NCBI GenBank assembly: GCA_026415415.1
Contig: JAOAHE010000002.1
Location: forward strand, 1-64,000
DNA: 64,000 nt
Source of the DNA: Thermodesulfovibrionales bacterium
GTDB lineage: Bacteria > Nitrospirota > Thermodesulfovibrionia > Thermodesulfovibrionales > Dissulfurispiraceae
Direction: 5' to 3'
Part shown: piece by piece, positions 42,997-52,465 of the stretch
Layout of the letters: each line of letters opens with the position of its first letter
How positions within the stretch are numbered: the stretch's first letter is position 1
Position numbers and translations under genes: made by a program
The notes under the pieces: generated by a model
Databases searched by the model: none
What the model saw: only the letters and a program-made list of their open reading frames with translations
What the model was told of the DNA's origin: nothing

Positions 42997-43542
42997 ATGA
43001 GATATTTTGAGTTAACTAAATTGAATTATAAAATCAAAATTTTGCTTCTTTTTTTATTACTTTTGATATTATTATCCTGTATTCCTTTAAAATCACTTAA
43101 AACTGAAGAGATAAGCTCACATGCAATCTCTGGAGCTTTCGATGTAATCCTTTATGGTGCAAGATATAGTGGAGATTTAGAGAATATCGCTATCCTTGAC
43201 ATAATTAATGACCAATACAGTTTTGATATAATAGCCCCTTCTTTTGATTACAAGATAAGAAAAAATATACCAGCAGATCAAGCAATAAAGATGGCAGAAA
43301 GCTTTGTAGCTTCCTACGGATCTTTTAAATATGCTCAAATTAGTCAGATAAAGCTTCCTAATGGGTTAATTGTAGGGTATGAGGTCAGACCCCTTTATTC
43401 AGCCTCTGAATTTGGTTTTTTTGATGTCTTAGAGATAGATTATTGGTTAGATAATACCACAATAAAAGTAAAAATTGATTTAGTGCCAGAGGTAAAAAAA
43501 CGACTCTTTATTGATGAAGACTTTCAAAGCAACTCTCAATAA
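42997..43542 (+). CDS. Uncharacterised lipoprotein
   Basis: 181 residues. An N-terminal signal with a Leu-rich core ends in LILLSC, placing the lipidated cysteine near residue 28. The mature part reads as a mixed alpha/beta domain with no known motif (for example AMESF-like AIKMAESFVASYGSFKYAQI). AAGGAG lies about 13 nt upstream. It stands alone between the chemoreceptor and the AraC-type gene. I do not recognise the family. Confidence 0.75.
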   Translation: MRYFELTKLNYKIKILLLFLLLLILLSCIPLKSLKTEEISSHAISGAFDVILYGARYSGDLENIAILDIINDQYSFDIIAPSFDYKIRKNIPADQAIKMAESFVASYGSFKYAQISQIKLPNGLIVGYEVRPLYSASEFGFFDVLEIDYWLDNTTIKVKIDLVPEVKKRLFIDEDFQSNSQ

Positions 43543-43829
43543 CAATTAATACTGTCTTAAAAATAGATTTTAACCTTAATATCTCAAATCACACCTTAAG
43601 ATATTTCCACCGACAGAAAACATCCTTTATAAAAAAAGAGTGTATAATTAATATAGGAAATTTAGAAAGATATAATTTAATAAAGATTTCTGCTACCTCT
43701 CTCAATCTTAGAACACTTTAGTAACAACACTTATTCTACTTTCGATTAGGAGATTTTAAGAAAATCAGGGTTAAATTGAAGTAACCTCAATTAAAAAAAA
43801 AGCCATAGCCAGACAAAGGGGTTTAGCTT

Positions 43830-44558
43830 ATGAAATATTTTACCGAAAAGGTAATCTTATTAATCGACCCCGAAAAAAGTAATTTCAGTTATAGGCTATT
43901 GTACTGCCTCCCCAATCACAACTTAATAATGGAAAGCGATTTAAGAAAGGGATTAGAATTTTTTATAAAACATTTCTTTGAGATCTCCCTTGTAATATTA
44001 TCTCATTCAGAGACTTTTTGTTGCTATGATTTTTTACGTTATCTTAGATTAGTAGAGCCATCAATACCTATTCTTATTGTATCAGACCATAGTTCTGAGG
44101 AATTTGTTGCTACTATTTTCAGATTGGGGGCAAAAGATTATGTTAAACGATCGCAACCCTTAAGTGAAATAAAGTCTACAATAGCAAATATCCTTGAGCC
44201 TAAAATAGAAATCCTTGATACTCAGTCTTGTACTCTTAATTCTATTTTTAAAGCCTTGGAGTTTATTCATAATAATTTTTACAAAAATGTCCGCCTTAGT
44301 ATGGCTGCTAAAGAAGCAGGGATGTGTATCTCAAAATTTCAGAAAGTTTTTAAAGAAATTACTGGTTCTAATTTTTCTTGCTATATTAACAAACTCAGAA
44401 TTGCAAAATCAGTAGAGATGCTTAAAAAAACTAACTATACCATCAATCATATAGCTTTGTCATGTGGCTATATCAATCAGTCTCATTTCAATAGAACATT
44501 TAAAAAGTTTATGAAAACCTCACCAAAAAAGTTCAAAAAACTACTTAAATCTGGTTAG
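43830..44558 (+). CDS. AraC-type regulator with degenerate receiver domain
   Basis: 242 residues. The first 125 residues follow the receiver pattern (VILLIDPE, then ISLVILSHSET, ILIVSDHSSEE, LGAKDYVKRSQPLSEI). At the place of the phosphorylated Asp the sequence is LVILS, so Ser occupies the acceptor position and phosphorylation is unlikely. The last 100 residues are an AraC double helix-turn-helix: RLSMAAKEAGMCISKFQKVF, then INHIALSCGYINQSHFNRTF. AAGGGG precedes the start. The targets and signal are unknown. No kinase is adjacent, which fits a phosphorylation-independent regulator. Confidence 0.88.
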   Translation: MKYFTEKVILLIDPEKSNFSYRLLYCLPNHNLIMESDLRKGLEFFIKHFFEISLVILSHSETFCCYDFLRYLRLVEPSIPILIVSDHSSEEFVATIFRLGAKDYVKRSQPLSEIKSTIANILEPKIEILDTQSCTLNSIFKALEFIHNNFYKNVRLSMAAKEAGMCISKFQKVFKEITGSNFSCYINKLRIAKSVEMLKKTNYTINHIALSCGYINQSHFNRTFKKFMKTSPKKFKKLLKSG

Positions 44559-44741
44559 ATCAATGTTAGTGACTTGACCCCTTTAAAGATCTAAGGCAAT
44601 AAGACATAAAAAATAGTCACTTTTTAAGAATTGAGGTAGAAGAAGAAATGGTTTATGCGTCATTTTTTTTGATTTGACACAAAATTACCTCTTTTAGTTT
44701 ATCTTAGTGATTACTTTATCCTAAGAGATTTTGTAATAAAG

Positions 44742-44778
44742 AAAGGAGCTGTTTTAAAACTATTAAAATAGCCCCTTT
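44742..44778 (-). terminator. Terminator of the minus-strand ArsR-polyferredoxin pair
   Basis: A long stem with one mismatch and one wobble pair: AAAGG-A-GCTGTTTTAA (left) and TTAAAATAGC-C-CCTTT (right), around a 4-5-nt loop. On the minus strand it is followed by CTTTATTAC. It begins 21 nt past the polyferredoxin stop. Confidence 0.65.
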
Positions 44779-44798
44779 AATTCTAATAATTTAATTAA

Positions 44799-45461
44799 TT
44801 AAGCCGCTTTTTTAAGCTCAAACCCCAACGCCCTCTTAGGACATGAAATAACACAACTTGAGCATTTAATACAATCATTTTCAGAAACAACACCCGTCCC
44901 TTTATAAATATACGGCTTAAGTTGCATTGGACAAACCTTAGAACAAACTTTACAACTATTACAAGTATCATTAATAACCAATGGATATTTCCCACGAGAC
45001 AGTATATTACCAAAAGTTCCCATAGGACATATGTGACACCAGATTCGTTCTTGGTATATTAAACCAAGCACAACACCAACTGTTGTAGTAATGGTAAGAA
45101 CCTTAACTAATGCTAAACCTATCGCTTCCAAATCTCCCCAATGGATATAAACTTGAAGACCTATTACGCTTAAGAGTAAACATATAACCAAAGCTCTAAT
45201 TAATGGTTTTTTAAAGAAAGTGGGGATCTCCTTTCTCTTACTAAATTTCTTTATAAATAGATCATAAAAACTCCCCCTCGGACACATCCAATCACACCAA
45301 GCTCTTCCTTTATATAGTGCTACACCTATAGCTCCCAACATACAACCAAGGAGCAAAAAACCTATAAGAGGGTAAAACCAACCACCTAAAATAACCAAGG
45401 GTAACCCAAGGAAAGTCAATGCTTGTAATTTATTCCTTCTTTTCTTAAAATTTACGATCAT
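44799..45461 (-). CDS. Membrane 4Fe-4S protein (NapH-like)
   Basis: 220 residues with about five membrane helices in the first 150. Membrane-loop motifs are CDWMCPRG and CHICPMG. Two consecutive ferredoxin motifs lie in the C-terminal part (CNSCKVCSKVCP and CIKCSSCVISCP). It probably moves electrons between the quinone pool or cytoplasmic ferredoxin and an unknown partner. It lies 1 nt after an ArsR-family gene, so its expression is presumably metal- or redox-controlled, which is unusual for this protein type. Confidence 0.85.
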   Translation of the reverse strand: MIVNFKKRRNKLQALTFLGLPLVILGGWFYPLIGFLLLGCMLGAIGVALYKGRAWCDWMCPRGSFYDLFIKKFSKRKEIPTFFKKPLIRALVICLLLSVIGLQVYIHWGDLEAIGLALVKVLTITTTVGVVLGLIYQERIWCHICPMGTFGNILSRGKYPLVINDTCNSCKVCSKVCPMQLKPYIYKGTGVVSENDCIKCSSCVISCPKRALGFELKKAA

Positions 45462-45462
45462 A

Positions 45463-45864
45463 TTAATTTCCTTCTGCTTCTTTTTTCCTCTTCATAAATT
45501 CTTTGTAAGCCTCAAGGCCACATTTGCCTGTTTGCTTTTGGTATTCCGTGCATTCCTTAAGAGATTCTATGTCGCTCCTAAAGGTTTTTTCATCCATTAA
45601 CATATCCTTAAGGAACTTTATTAAAAAAAGTTTGTTTTTATCAATATAAGGATTAATCTTATAAAAAACCAACTTTCCCTCCCTTCTTGCATCAAGAAAA
45701 CCTGTTCTATGCAGCAGCGATAAATTCTTTGATAAAAGAGACTGAGAAACACCAAGTAAAGCCATTAGCTGGCATACACATAGTTCCTTCTCATCAACCA
45801 AAAGTAATATCCTTAGCCGAGTTTTATCAGCTATTAATTTGAGATTATCAACCATTTCATTCAT
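45463..45864 (-). CDS. ArsR/SmtB-family metalloregulator
   Basis: 133 residues of winged helix-turn-helix. The DNA-binding helix region is LMALLGVSQSLLSKNLSLLH and the wing is RREGKLVFYKI. ELCVCQL carries the Cys-x-Cys pair used by ArsR-type repressors to bind arsenite or similar metals. A Cys-containing C-terminal segment (ECTEYQKQTGKCG) might add a ligand. It precedes the membrane 4Fe-4S gene by one nucleotide, so it is probably its repressor. No arsenic-resistance gene is present. Confidence 0.92.
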   Translation of the reverse strand: MNEMVDNLKLIADKTRLRILLLVDEKELCVCQLMALLGVSQSLLSKNLSLLHRTGFLDARREGKLVFYKINPYIDKNKLFLIKFLKDMLMDEKTFRSDIESLKECTEYQKQTGKCGLEAYKEFMKRKKEAEGN

Positions 45865-45870
45865 ATGAAC

Positions 45871-45901
45871 ATATTACCATATTATCATATAATTATGTCA
45901 A
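45871..45901 (-). promoter_or_regulatory. Putative promoter/operator of the arsR-polyferredoxin pair
   Basis: On the minus strand TTGACA (45901-45896) is followed, after about 19 bp, by TAATAT (45876-45871), close to the arsR start. Repeated ATATG/TAATATG words fill the spacer and reach the ATG, plausible for ArsR-family binding. No Shine-Dalgarno is seen. Confidence 0.4.
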
Positions 45902-46270
45902 GTTTCTATCTGAAAAAAAATATTAATTAAATTATTGCATTTGCACTGCTATTTTACTTATTTATGGAGAGACTTAATTTGATTATTAATAGATAGGTGC
46001 TAAATTTAATGTAGTCAATGTTGAGACTATTTTTTAAGTATGTCCCAAGTATCTTCTTTAGTCTCTATTATTTTCATCCCTTCTCTTTAAAATTAAAATC
46101 TTATTTCAAGGACTAAATCTTCATTTCTTTTAAAAAGGACTTAAATATAGCTAGAAATATCTAAACTAATGCTGAATTAAAGTTTCTAAAGATCAATAGT
46201 TTAGCAATCACTAAGGTGGATAATCAAAGTTAAAATACCATTACTCTGAATAAAGAAGTCTTTCAATACC
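45902..46270. other. Intergenic stretch without a recognisable gene
   Basis: About 370 bp of AT-rich sequence between arsR and mnmA, which both face left. It has many stops. GAGACTA (46023-46029) and TAGTCTC (46059-46065) form a 7-bp inverted repeat with a 29-nt loop, of unknown meaning. No tRNA is visible. Confidence 0.45.
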
Positions 46271-47344
46271 TCATCTGACAAACACCTCAACTATGATACC
46301 ACCACCTACTACCAAATCACCCTGATAAAAAACAGCACTTTGACCTAAAGCTGGTGCCCACTGAGGTTGATCAAAAATAACTTTTACAGTATCTGCATTT
46401 AAGATCTCAACCGTAGCAGGCTCATCTTTCATCATAGATCTGATTTTTACAGTCGCCCGAAAGCTACCTTCTTGTTTGATAAGCCAGTTTAATGAGGCAA
46501 CTATAAACTCCCTCTGTAATGCATAGTCTTTTCCCCCAACATAAAGGGCATTAGAAAATGAGTCTAATTTAATAACATACTTAGGCACCCCACTAGCTAT
46601 CCCCAGCCTTTTTCTCTGCCCTATTGTATAAAGATGTAATCCTTTGTGGTATCCCAAAATCTTGGAAGTTTCAATATCAATTATAGGTCCAACTTTAGGC
46701 TCTATTAAGTCAGCTAAAAAATTAATGTATTTACTATTATTTATAAAACAGATTTCCTGACTTTCCTTTCTTTGGGATGCGGGAAGATTTAGAGTACTAA
46801 TTATCTCTTTTGTCTGATTTTTACTAAACTCACCAAGAGGTAAAATAAGTCTTTTAAGACACTCATGTGATAGGGTATACAAAACATATGATTGATCTTT
46901 TTTTAAATCAAATGCCTTCATAAGATAAGCCTGCTCTCTGTCTGATGATACCTTAGCATAATGCCCTGTAGATATAAATTCTGCACCTTTTTCATTGGCG
47001 ACTTTAAGTAGATTTGGAAACTTGATGTATTTATTACATAAAATACAAGGATTTGGGGTAATACCTTTTGAATAAGAATCAATAAAAGGGATAATTACTA
47101 AATTGTGAAATTCTGCTCTTAAATCTAAAGTTTCATGTTTTATATTTAGTAACTTTGCATTTCTTTTGGCATCTTCATGGACATTTAAAAAAGAGCAAGC
47201 AAATTGTTTAGAAGCATTATCAGACCGTTCATCATAAAGTATAAAGCTTACCCCTTCAACTTCATAGCCCTTATTTTTTAAAAGATAAGCTGTAGTAGTT
47301 GAGTCTACTCCACCGCTCATCCCGACTATAACCTTCTTTAACAT
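46271..47344 (-). CDS. mnmA: tRNA-specific 2-thiouridylase MnmA
   Basis: Thiolates U34 of tRNAs for Lys, Glu and Gln. 357 residues with the PP-loop SGGVDS at 10-15. The nucleophile region is TPNPCILCNKYIKF and the second catalytic Cys is in QEICFI. HLYTIGQRKRLGIA is a conserved segment before the C-terminal barrel domain. The length is normal. It works on the same wobble position as MnmE. No matching IscS or TusA genes are adjacent. Confidence 0.95.
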   Translation of the reverse strand: MLKKVIVGMSGGVDSTTTAYLLKNKGYEVEGVSFILYDERSDNASKQFACSFLNVHEDAKRNAKLLNIKHETLDLRAEFHNLVIIPFIDSYSKGITPNPCILCNKYIKFPNLLKVANEKGAEFISTGHYAKVSSDREQAYLMKAFDLKKDQSYVLYTLSHECLKRLILPLGEFSKNQTKEIISTLNLPASQRKESQEICFINNSKYINFLADLIEPKVGPIIDIETSKILGYHKGLHLYTIGQRKRLGIASGVPKYVIKLDSFSNALYVGGKDYALQREFIVASLNWLIKQEGSFRATVKIRSMMKDEPATVEILNADTVKVIFDQPQWAPALGQSAVFYQGDLVVGGGIIVEVFVR

Positions 47345-47434
47345 CTATAAATTCTCTAAAACCAAGTAAAGCTAAATAATTGAGATAATTTTGTTATATT
47401 CTGAAGCTATCTTAAAAAACTTCTAAGTTTTTTT

Positions 47435-48343
47435 TTAAGGAGGGCACTTGCCACATATTGATGTGAAAAGGGACGTAGAGAGATATCTATCACCTCTGTC
47501 AGGAAATATAACAACAATAACACCCTCTTTAAGTTCAGATGATTTCTTCTGTGCGATGTACATAGCTGCACCACTTGACATTCCTGAAAAGATCCCCTCT
47601 TTTATAGCAAGCATTCTTGTTGTATAAAAAGCCTCTTCATCATTTACGATATATCTCTCGTCAAGCCTTGAAGGGTCAAAGATTTGAGGAATGATGCTTT
47701 CTGTCATATTTTTTAAACCTTGAATTCTATGCCCCTTGATAGGCTCAACGCCAATGATTACTATGTCCTTATTAAATTCCTTCAACCTTCTTCCGACACC
47801 CATTAATGTTCCAGAGGTGCCCATGCCTGCAACGAAATGAGTGATCCGTCCTGTTGTTTGCTCTAATATCTCTTTTCCTGTAGTTTCATAATGAGCTTGT
47901 ATATTTGCAGGATTATCAAATTGGTTAGGCATGAAGTACTTATCAGGCTCTTCTTGCATTATTTTATGAGCTACCCTTATAGCCCCATCAGTCCCCTCCT
48001 CTGAGGGGCTAAGTATTAATTCAGCTCCAAAGGCTTCAAGAATCTTTCTTCTTTCTATACTGACACAAGCTGGCATAGTTAACTTAACTCTATACCTCTT
48101 TGCAGATGCAACCATAGCAAGTCCGATTCCTGTATTTCCTGAGGTAGCCTCTAAAATAATCTTATCCCTTGTAAGCTTTCCTTCTCTTTCAGCTGCCTCT
48201 ATCATAAACAAAGCAGGACGGTCTTTTACCGAACCACCCGGGTTACATCCTTCAAGTTTTGCATAAATTTCTACTTTTGGGTTGGGATTTAGGTAATCTA
48301 TTTTTACAAGAGGAGTATTTCCTATGCAATCAAGAATTCCCAT
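47435..48343 (-). CDS. cysM: Cysteine synthase (O-acetylserine sulfhydrylase, CysK/CysM family)
   Basis: A pyridoxal-phosphate enzyme forming cysteine from O-acetylserine (or O-phosphoserine) and a sulfur donor. 302 residues with the PLP lysine in NPGGSVKDRPA, the ATSGNTGIGLAM substrate loop, the GMGTSGTLMGVGRRLKE phosphate-binding loop and GMSSGAAMYIA. The C-terminus ends SICGKCPP, a CxxC tail seen in some anaerobe CysM-like enzymes. The K versus M assignment is not certain. It is encoded just upstream of mnmA in transcriptional order, a plausible link between cysteine supply and tRNA thiolation. Confidence 0.9.
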   Translation of the reverse strand: MGILDCIGNTPLVKIDYLNPNPKVEIYAKLEGCNPGGSVKDRPALFMIEAAEREGKLTRDKIILEATSGNTGIGLAMVASAKRYRVKLTMPACVSIERRKILEAFGAELILSPSEEGTDGAIRVAHKIMQEEPDKYFMPNQFDNPANIQAHYETTGKEILEQTTGRITHFVAGMGTSGTLMGVGRRLKEFNKDIVIIGVEPIKGHRIQGLKNMTESIIPQIFDPSRLDERYIVNDEEAFYTTRMLAIKEGIFSGMSSGAAMYIAQKKSSELKEGVIVVIFPDRGDRYLSTSLFTSICGKCPP

Positions 48344-48551
48344 AAGACAAAATAAATTTTAGCATATTATTAAAAAATAAATAAAATTTTTATTAACTTT
48401 ATTAAAAATAGCATAGCTGAAATAAGATTAACTAAAGGATAAGTAATCCAAAGACTTAATAATATCTATAACTTTTTTTCTATTAAGTCTATTGCCTCTT
48501 TTCTAATTTTACAAAGAAATAAAGTACTAATCAGTCAAATTATCTTATGTT

Positions 48552-49805
48552 TTATATTTGTCTTATGATATCAGCACCAAGTTTTTTTAGTTTTTCATCA
48601 ATCTTTTCATAGCCTCTGTCTAAGTGATAAATCCTGTGGATAATACTCTCACCTTTTGCAGCAAGAGCAGCAACTACCAAAGAAGCAGATGCTCTTAAGT
48701 CAGTAGCCATAACCTGAGCACCAATTAATTTATCTATACCTTTTACAGTAGCAGTTCCTCCTTCTATTGTTATATTTGCTCCCATTCTTCGTAGCTCTGC
48801 AACGTGCATAAACCTATTCTCAAAGATCGTCTCTCTAATTACACTGGTTCCTTTAGCAAGACACATAAGAGCCATAAATTGTGCCTGCATATCAGTTGGA
48901 AACCCTGGGTATGGCATAGTTTTTATATCAACAGAAGTTATCTCATTTTTCAAACTTGCTCTTACACCCTTTTCTGAAATATCAATACTGATTCCTGCAT
49001 CTCTTAACTTAGAGATAACAGCATCAAGATGATCTACCTTGCATTTTTTCAATAGTATATTACCTCCAGTAATAGCGGCTATAGTCATAAAAGTTCCTGC
49101 CTCTATCCTATCAGGTATTATCTCGTAATTTGTCGCTGGTTTTAGCTCATCAACACCTTCTACTTCTATTATGCTCTCTCCAGCACCAGAGATCTTAGCA
49201 CCCATAGATATAAGACAATTTGCAAGATCAACAACTTCTGGCTCCTTTGCCGCGTTTTCTATAATTGTTATTCCTTTTGCCAATGTAGCAGCCATCATTA
49301 TGTTTTCAGTCCCTGTAACAGTTGGTATATCAAAATATATAGATGCACCCTTAAGCCTGCTTGCTTTTGCTATCACATATCCAGACTCAAGCTTAATATT
49401 AGCACCCATCTTTTCTAACCCACTAAGATGTAAATTTATCGGTCTTTGACCTATAGCACAGCCACCTGGTAAAGAAACCTTAGCTCTTCCATACCTTGCT
49501 AAAAGTGGACCCAAAACTAAAACAGATGCCCGCATAGTCTTTACAAGATCATAAGGTGCTTCAAAAGATTTAATATTGGTGGTATCTAAACTAACTCTAC
49601 CGTCTTTAAAAGAAAAATTTGCACCTAAATGGCTTAATAGTTTTCCCATTGTTGAGATATCTCTTAAGTCGGGAATTCGTAGAAAGGTACTTTCTCCACC
49701 TGCAAGGATAGAAGATGCTAATATTGGTAAAGCAGCATTTTTTGAACCACTTATTTCTATCTCTCCTTTAAGTTTTCTACTTCCTCTAATTATTAATTTA
49801 TCCAT
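48552..49805 (-). CDS. murA: UDP-N-acetylglucosamine 1-carboxyvinyltransferase MurA
   Basis: Transfers enolpyruvate from phosphoenolpyruvate to UDP-GlcNAc, the first committed step of peptidoglycan synthesis. 417 residues, normal length, with the N-terminal GSKNAALP segment (substrate-binding Lys-Asn). The catalytic loop is [17 protein letters not shown] with C116, the fosfomycin target. [10 protein letters not shown] and [15 protein letters not shown] mark the second domain. It is divergent from relA across about 100 nt. Confidence 0.97.
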   Translation of the reverse strand: MDKLIIRGSRKLKGEIEISGSKNAALPILASSILAGGESTFLRIPDLRDISTMGKLLSHLGANFSFKDGRVSLDTTNIKSFEAPYDLVKTMRASVLVLGPLLARYGRAKVSLPGGCAIGQRPINLHLSGLEKMGANIKLESGYVIAKASRLKGASIYFDIPTVTGTENIMMAATLAKGITIIENAAKEPEVVDLANCLISMGAKISGAGESIIEVEGVDELKPATNYEIIPDRIEAGTFMTIAAITGGNILLKKCKVDHLDAVISKLRDAGISIDISEKGVRASLKNEITSVDIKTMPYPGFPTDMQAQFMALMCLAKGTSVIRETIFENRFMHVAELRRMGANITIEGGTATVKGIDKLIGAQVMATDLRASASLVVAALAAKGESIIHRIYHLDRGYEKIDEKLKKLGADIIRQI

Positions 49806-49895
49806 AAATTTAACAATTTTAATAAAATCAAAGTTTAGAGCATTATCACAATATTATGATAATTTAAAATGTATATTAACATATTTTAAAAAAGT

Positions 49896-49901
49896 TATAA
49901 T
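49896..49901 (+). promoter_or_regulatory. TATAAT box 5 nt before relA/spoT
   Basis: A perfect TATAAT ends 5 nt before ATG 49907, with no ribosome-binding site between, so the transcript is probably leaderless. A -35 could not be recognised. Confidence 0.5.
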
Positions 49902-49906
49902 TACAT

Positions 49907-52018
49907 ATGATAACTATTGATCAACTTATAGAAAAAATCCTTGCCTATAATCCAAAGGCTAATATTGACAGAATAAGGCGAGCTTACGTCTTTTCTCGTG
50001 AAGCACACTGTGCTCAAAAAAGAATAGAAGGATCTCCTTATATTCACCATCCTTTAGCTGTTGCCAATATTTTAGCAGATATGCATCTTGACTCAATAAC
50101 CATTGCAGCAGGGCTTCTTCACGATACCATAGAAGATACAGATATGTCTCTAAATGACATCAAAGATATGTTTGGCAATGAAGTAGCTTTCCTTGTAGAG
50201 GCAGTAACAAAACTCAGTAAGGTAGAGTTTAAGACTAAAGAAGAGGCCCAAGCAGAAAACTTCAGAAAGATGTTTCTTGCAATGTCAAAGGATGTTAGGG
50301 TTATCTTGATAAAATTTGCAGACCGCCTTCACAACATGAGGACAATAGAGTATCTACCTGAGGAAAGACAAAAAAATATCGCAAAAGAAACCCTTGAGAT
50401 ATATGCACCCCTTGCAAATAGACTTGGTATTAACTGGCTCAAGATTGAGTTTGAAGATTTATGCTTTAAAGTATTAATGCCCGAACTATTCAAAGAGCTG
50501 AAAGAAAAGGTTGCCAAATATGTGGAGGTTCACGAAAGATACTTTGATGATGTCAAAGAAAGCATCTCCCAAAGACTGAAAGAATCAGGAATAGAGGCTA
50601 AAATAAAAAGTAGGGTTAAAAATGTCTATAGTATCTACAATAAAATACTTAAACAAAAGATTACCTTCGAGCAGATATACGACGTAATTGGCTTTAGAAT
50701 AATTACCGATACAGTTCCCCACTGTTATGAAATCCTAAGTATCATCCATTCTTTATGGCCTCATATCCCCGGTAGGTTTAAAGACTTTATTAGTCTTCCA
50801 AAGAAAAACATGTATGAATCCCTTCACACTACAGTTATAGGTCCCTTAGGGTATCAAATGGAATTCCAAATCCGGACACAAGAGATGGACCTTATTGCTG
50901 AAGAAGGAATAGCAGCTCACTGGAGATACAAAGAAAAAGATAACCTTGATTCAAAAAATGCTCGTTTCATAGCATGGCTAAGGGATTTGATTAAAGAGGT
51001 CTCTGACGCAAAAGAATTTCTTGAGGCTGTTAAAGTAGAGGTTACCCCTGAGACTATATATGTTTTTACTCCCAAAGGTGATATAAAAGAGCTGCCTATA
51101 GGCTCTACTTCCATTGATTTTGCTTATAGCATACATACAGAGGTTGGTAATAAATGTATTGGTGCAAAGGTTAACGGACGAATAGTACCTCTGAGACAAA
51201 AACTTAATAGTGGCGATGTTGTTGAAATTATTACCTCTGCCTCTCAGACACCTTCAAAAGATTGGCTTAAATATGTAGTAACTCAAAGAGCAAAGAGCAA
51301 AATAAAACAATGGATTCGAAATGAAGAAAGAAAACAAAGTATTTCCTTAGGAACCAATCTGATTGAAGAAGAAATAAAAAGGCACTCACTTCCTCTTAAT
51401 ATAATAAAATCAAAGAAGATGTTAGATGTAATGAAATCATTTGGAATTCAATCACTTGAAGATTTATATGTACTTGTAGGCTTTGGTAAACTCTCTGCTC
51501 ATCAAGTAGTAAACAGATTAATTCCCGATAAGAGCGAAGAGGAAGTGCCCCAGAAGATTCAAAAAACCCCTCCTCAGCAAAGAAGCGTAATAAAAATAAA
51601 AGGCATTGACAATATTTTATACCATATAGGAAAGTGTTGTTTTCCTGTGCCCGGTGACAATATAATAGGCTTTATCACAAAAGGTAAAGGTGTCACAATT
51701 CATAGAGTCGGCTGCAGTAACCTTGAAAGATTAGCTGTCAATGTAGAAAGATTAGTTGATGTAGAATGGTCAGATGATGGAGACCTTACATCACAAGCTA
51801 AACTATCAATTGAAGCTATTGATAGACCAGGTATCCTTGCTAACTTAAGTGCGCTAATATCTTCAGCAAACATAAATATATCATATCTTAAAGCCATGTC
51901 CACTTCTGATAAAAGAGCTATTATTGAGTTGATACTTGATATTAAGAATAAAAAACAGCTTTTTGAGATACAAAACAAAATATCTCAGGTGCAAGGTGTT
52001 TTAAATATAAGAAGATGA
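49907..52018 (+). CDS. Bifunctional (p)ppGpp synthetase/hydrolase RelA/SpoT
   Basis: A 703-residue stringent-response enzyme. The N-terminal HD hydrolase domain keeps its ligands (YIHHPLAVANILADM, LLHDTIEDTD), so hydrolysis should work. The synthetase domain (about 235-360) contains YDVIGFRIITDTVPHCYEIL, GRFKDFISLPKKNMYESLHT and the pyrophosphoryl-site region. TGS (TPKGDIKELPIGSTSIDFAY) and C-terminal ACT domains (IDRPGILANLSALISSANIN) follow. It is a long-type Rel enzyme, presumably the only one. A poly-T run follows the stop. Confidence 0.95.
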   Translation: MITIDQLIEKILAYNPKANIDRIRRAYVFSREAHCAQKRIEGSPYIHHPLAVANILADMHLDSITIAAGLLHDTIEDTDMSLNDIKDMFGNEVAFLVEAVTKLSKVEFKTKEEAQAENFRKMFLAMSKDVRVILIKFADRLHNMRTIEYLPEERQKNIAKETLEIYAPLANRLGINWLKIEFEDLCFKVLMPELFKELKEKVAKYVEVHERYFDDVKESISQRLKESGIEAKIKSRVKNVYSIYNKILKQKITFEQIYDVIGFRIITDTVPHCYEILSIIHSLWPHIPGRFKDFISLPKKNMYESLHTTVIGPLGYQMEFQIRTQEMDLIAEEGIAAHWRYKEKDNLDSKNARFIAWLRDLIKEVSDAKEFLEAVKVEVTPETIYVFTPKGDIKELPIGSTSIDFAYSIHTEVGNKCIGAKVNGRIVPLRQKLNSGDVVEIITSASQTPSKDWLKYVVTQRAKSKIKQWIRNEERKQSISLGTNLIEEEIKRHSLPLNIIKSKKMLDVMKSFGIQSLEDLYVLVGFGKLSAHQVVNRLIPDKSEEEVPQKIQKTPPQQRSVIKIKGIDNILYHIGKCCFPVPGDNIIGFITKGKGVTIHRVGCSNLERLAVNVERLVDVEWSDDGDLTSQAKLSIEAIDRPGILANLSALISSANINISYLKAMSTSDKRAIIELILDIKNKKQLFEIQNKISQVQGVLNIRR

Positions 52019-52039
52019 AATTTTTTTTAATTTTTTTTC

Positions 52040-52068
52040 TTGACAAATCTTGCTCTTCTTGGTATCGT
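52040..52068 (+). promoter_or_regulatory. Strong promoter for the HU gene
   Basis: TTGACA (52040-52045) and TATCGT (52063-52068) are spaced by 17 bp, with TGG directly before the -10 (extended -10). It lies 55 nt before the HU start, which has its own AAGGAGG site. Confidence 0.7.
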
Positions 52069-52122
52069 TTATTAAAGTCTATTTATTATTAGGCATTATT
52101 CATTAAATAAGGAGGAAAAATT

Positions 52123-52395
52123 ATGACAAAAGCAGAATTAATTGACAAAATTGCTACAGGTGCTGGGATATCAAAAGCAGTAGCTTCAAAATGCCTTGAT
52201 GCAATGATTGACAGTGTAAAAGGGGCTCTCAAAAAAGGACAAAAAGTTACCCTCGTAGGTTTCGGCACCTTTTCAGTAAGCAAAAGAAAAGCAAGAAAAG
52301 GACGTAACCCCAGAACTGGTGAAGAGATCAAAATTCCAGCCACAAAAGTTCCTAAGTTTACCGCAGGCAAATCATTAAAAGATGCAGTAAAATAA
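52123..52395 (+). CDS. HU-family DNA-binding protein
   Basis: A 90-residue nucleoid protein of normal length that bends DNA as a dimer. It begins [19 protein letters not shown] and contains the signature [25 protein letters not shown], whose beta arm enters the minor groove, followed by the [19 protein letters not shown] end. It has a strong promoter, a full ribosome-binding site and a hairpin just after the stop, as expected for an abundant protein. HU and IHF cannot be separated by eye, but HU is favoured. Confidence 0.95.
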   Translation: MTKAELIDKIATGAGISKAVASKCLDAMIDSVKGALKKGQKVTLVGFGTFSVSKRKARKGRNPRTGEEIKIPATKVPKFTAGKSLKDAVK

Positions 52396-52407
52396 TTTCA
52401 TTCCTTT

Positions 52408-52434
52408 AGAGGCGACATTTTATGTGTCGCCTCT
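52408..52434 (+). terminator. Hairpin between the HU gene and the thiamine-binding-type gene
   Basis: A perfect 10-bp GC-rich stem, AGAGGCGACA (52408-52417) with TGTCGCCTCT (52425-52434), and a 7-nt loop. No T-run follows, so it may be a pause or mRNA-stability element as much as a terminator. Confidence 0.6.
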
Positions 52435-52465
52435 ATCATTCAAAAAGATATCTTTGGAGGTATAA

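Noticed and set aside
43578-43605. Inverted repeat AATATCT / AGATATT with a 14-nt loop after the lipoprotein gene
   Set aside because: The stem is AT-only apart from one C-G pair, the loop is large and no T-run follows, so neither a terminator nor an operator is supported.
46027-46077. Minus-strand mini-ORF MKIIETKEDTWDILKK with AGAAGGG upstream
   Set aside because: Only 16 codons, followed by non-coding sequence in all frames. It faintly resembles the start of a DUF1858-type domain but is too short to support a pseudogene call.
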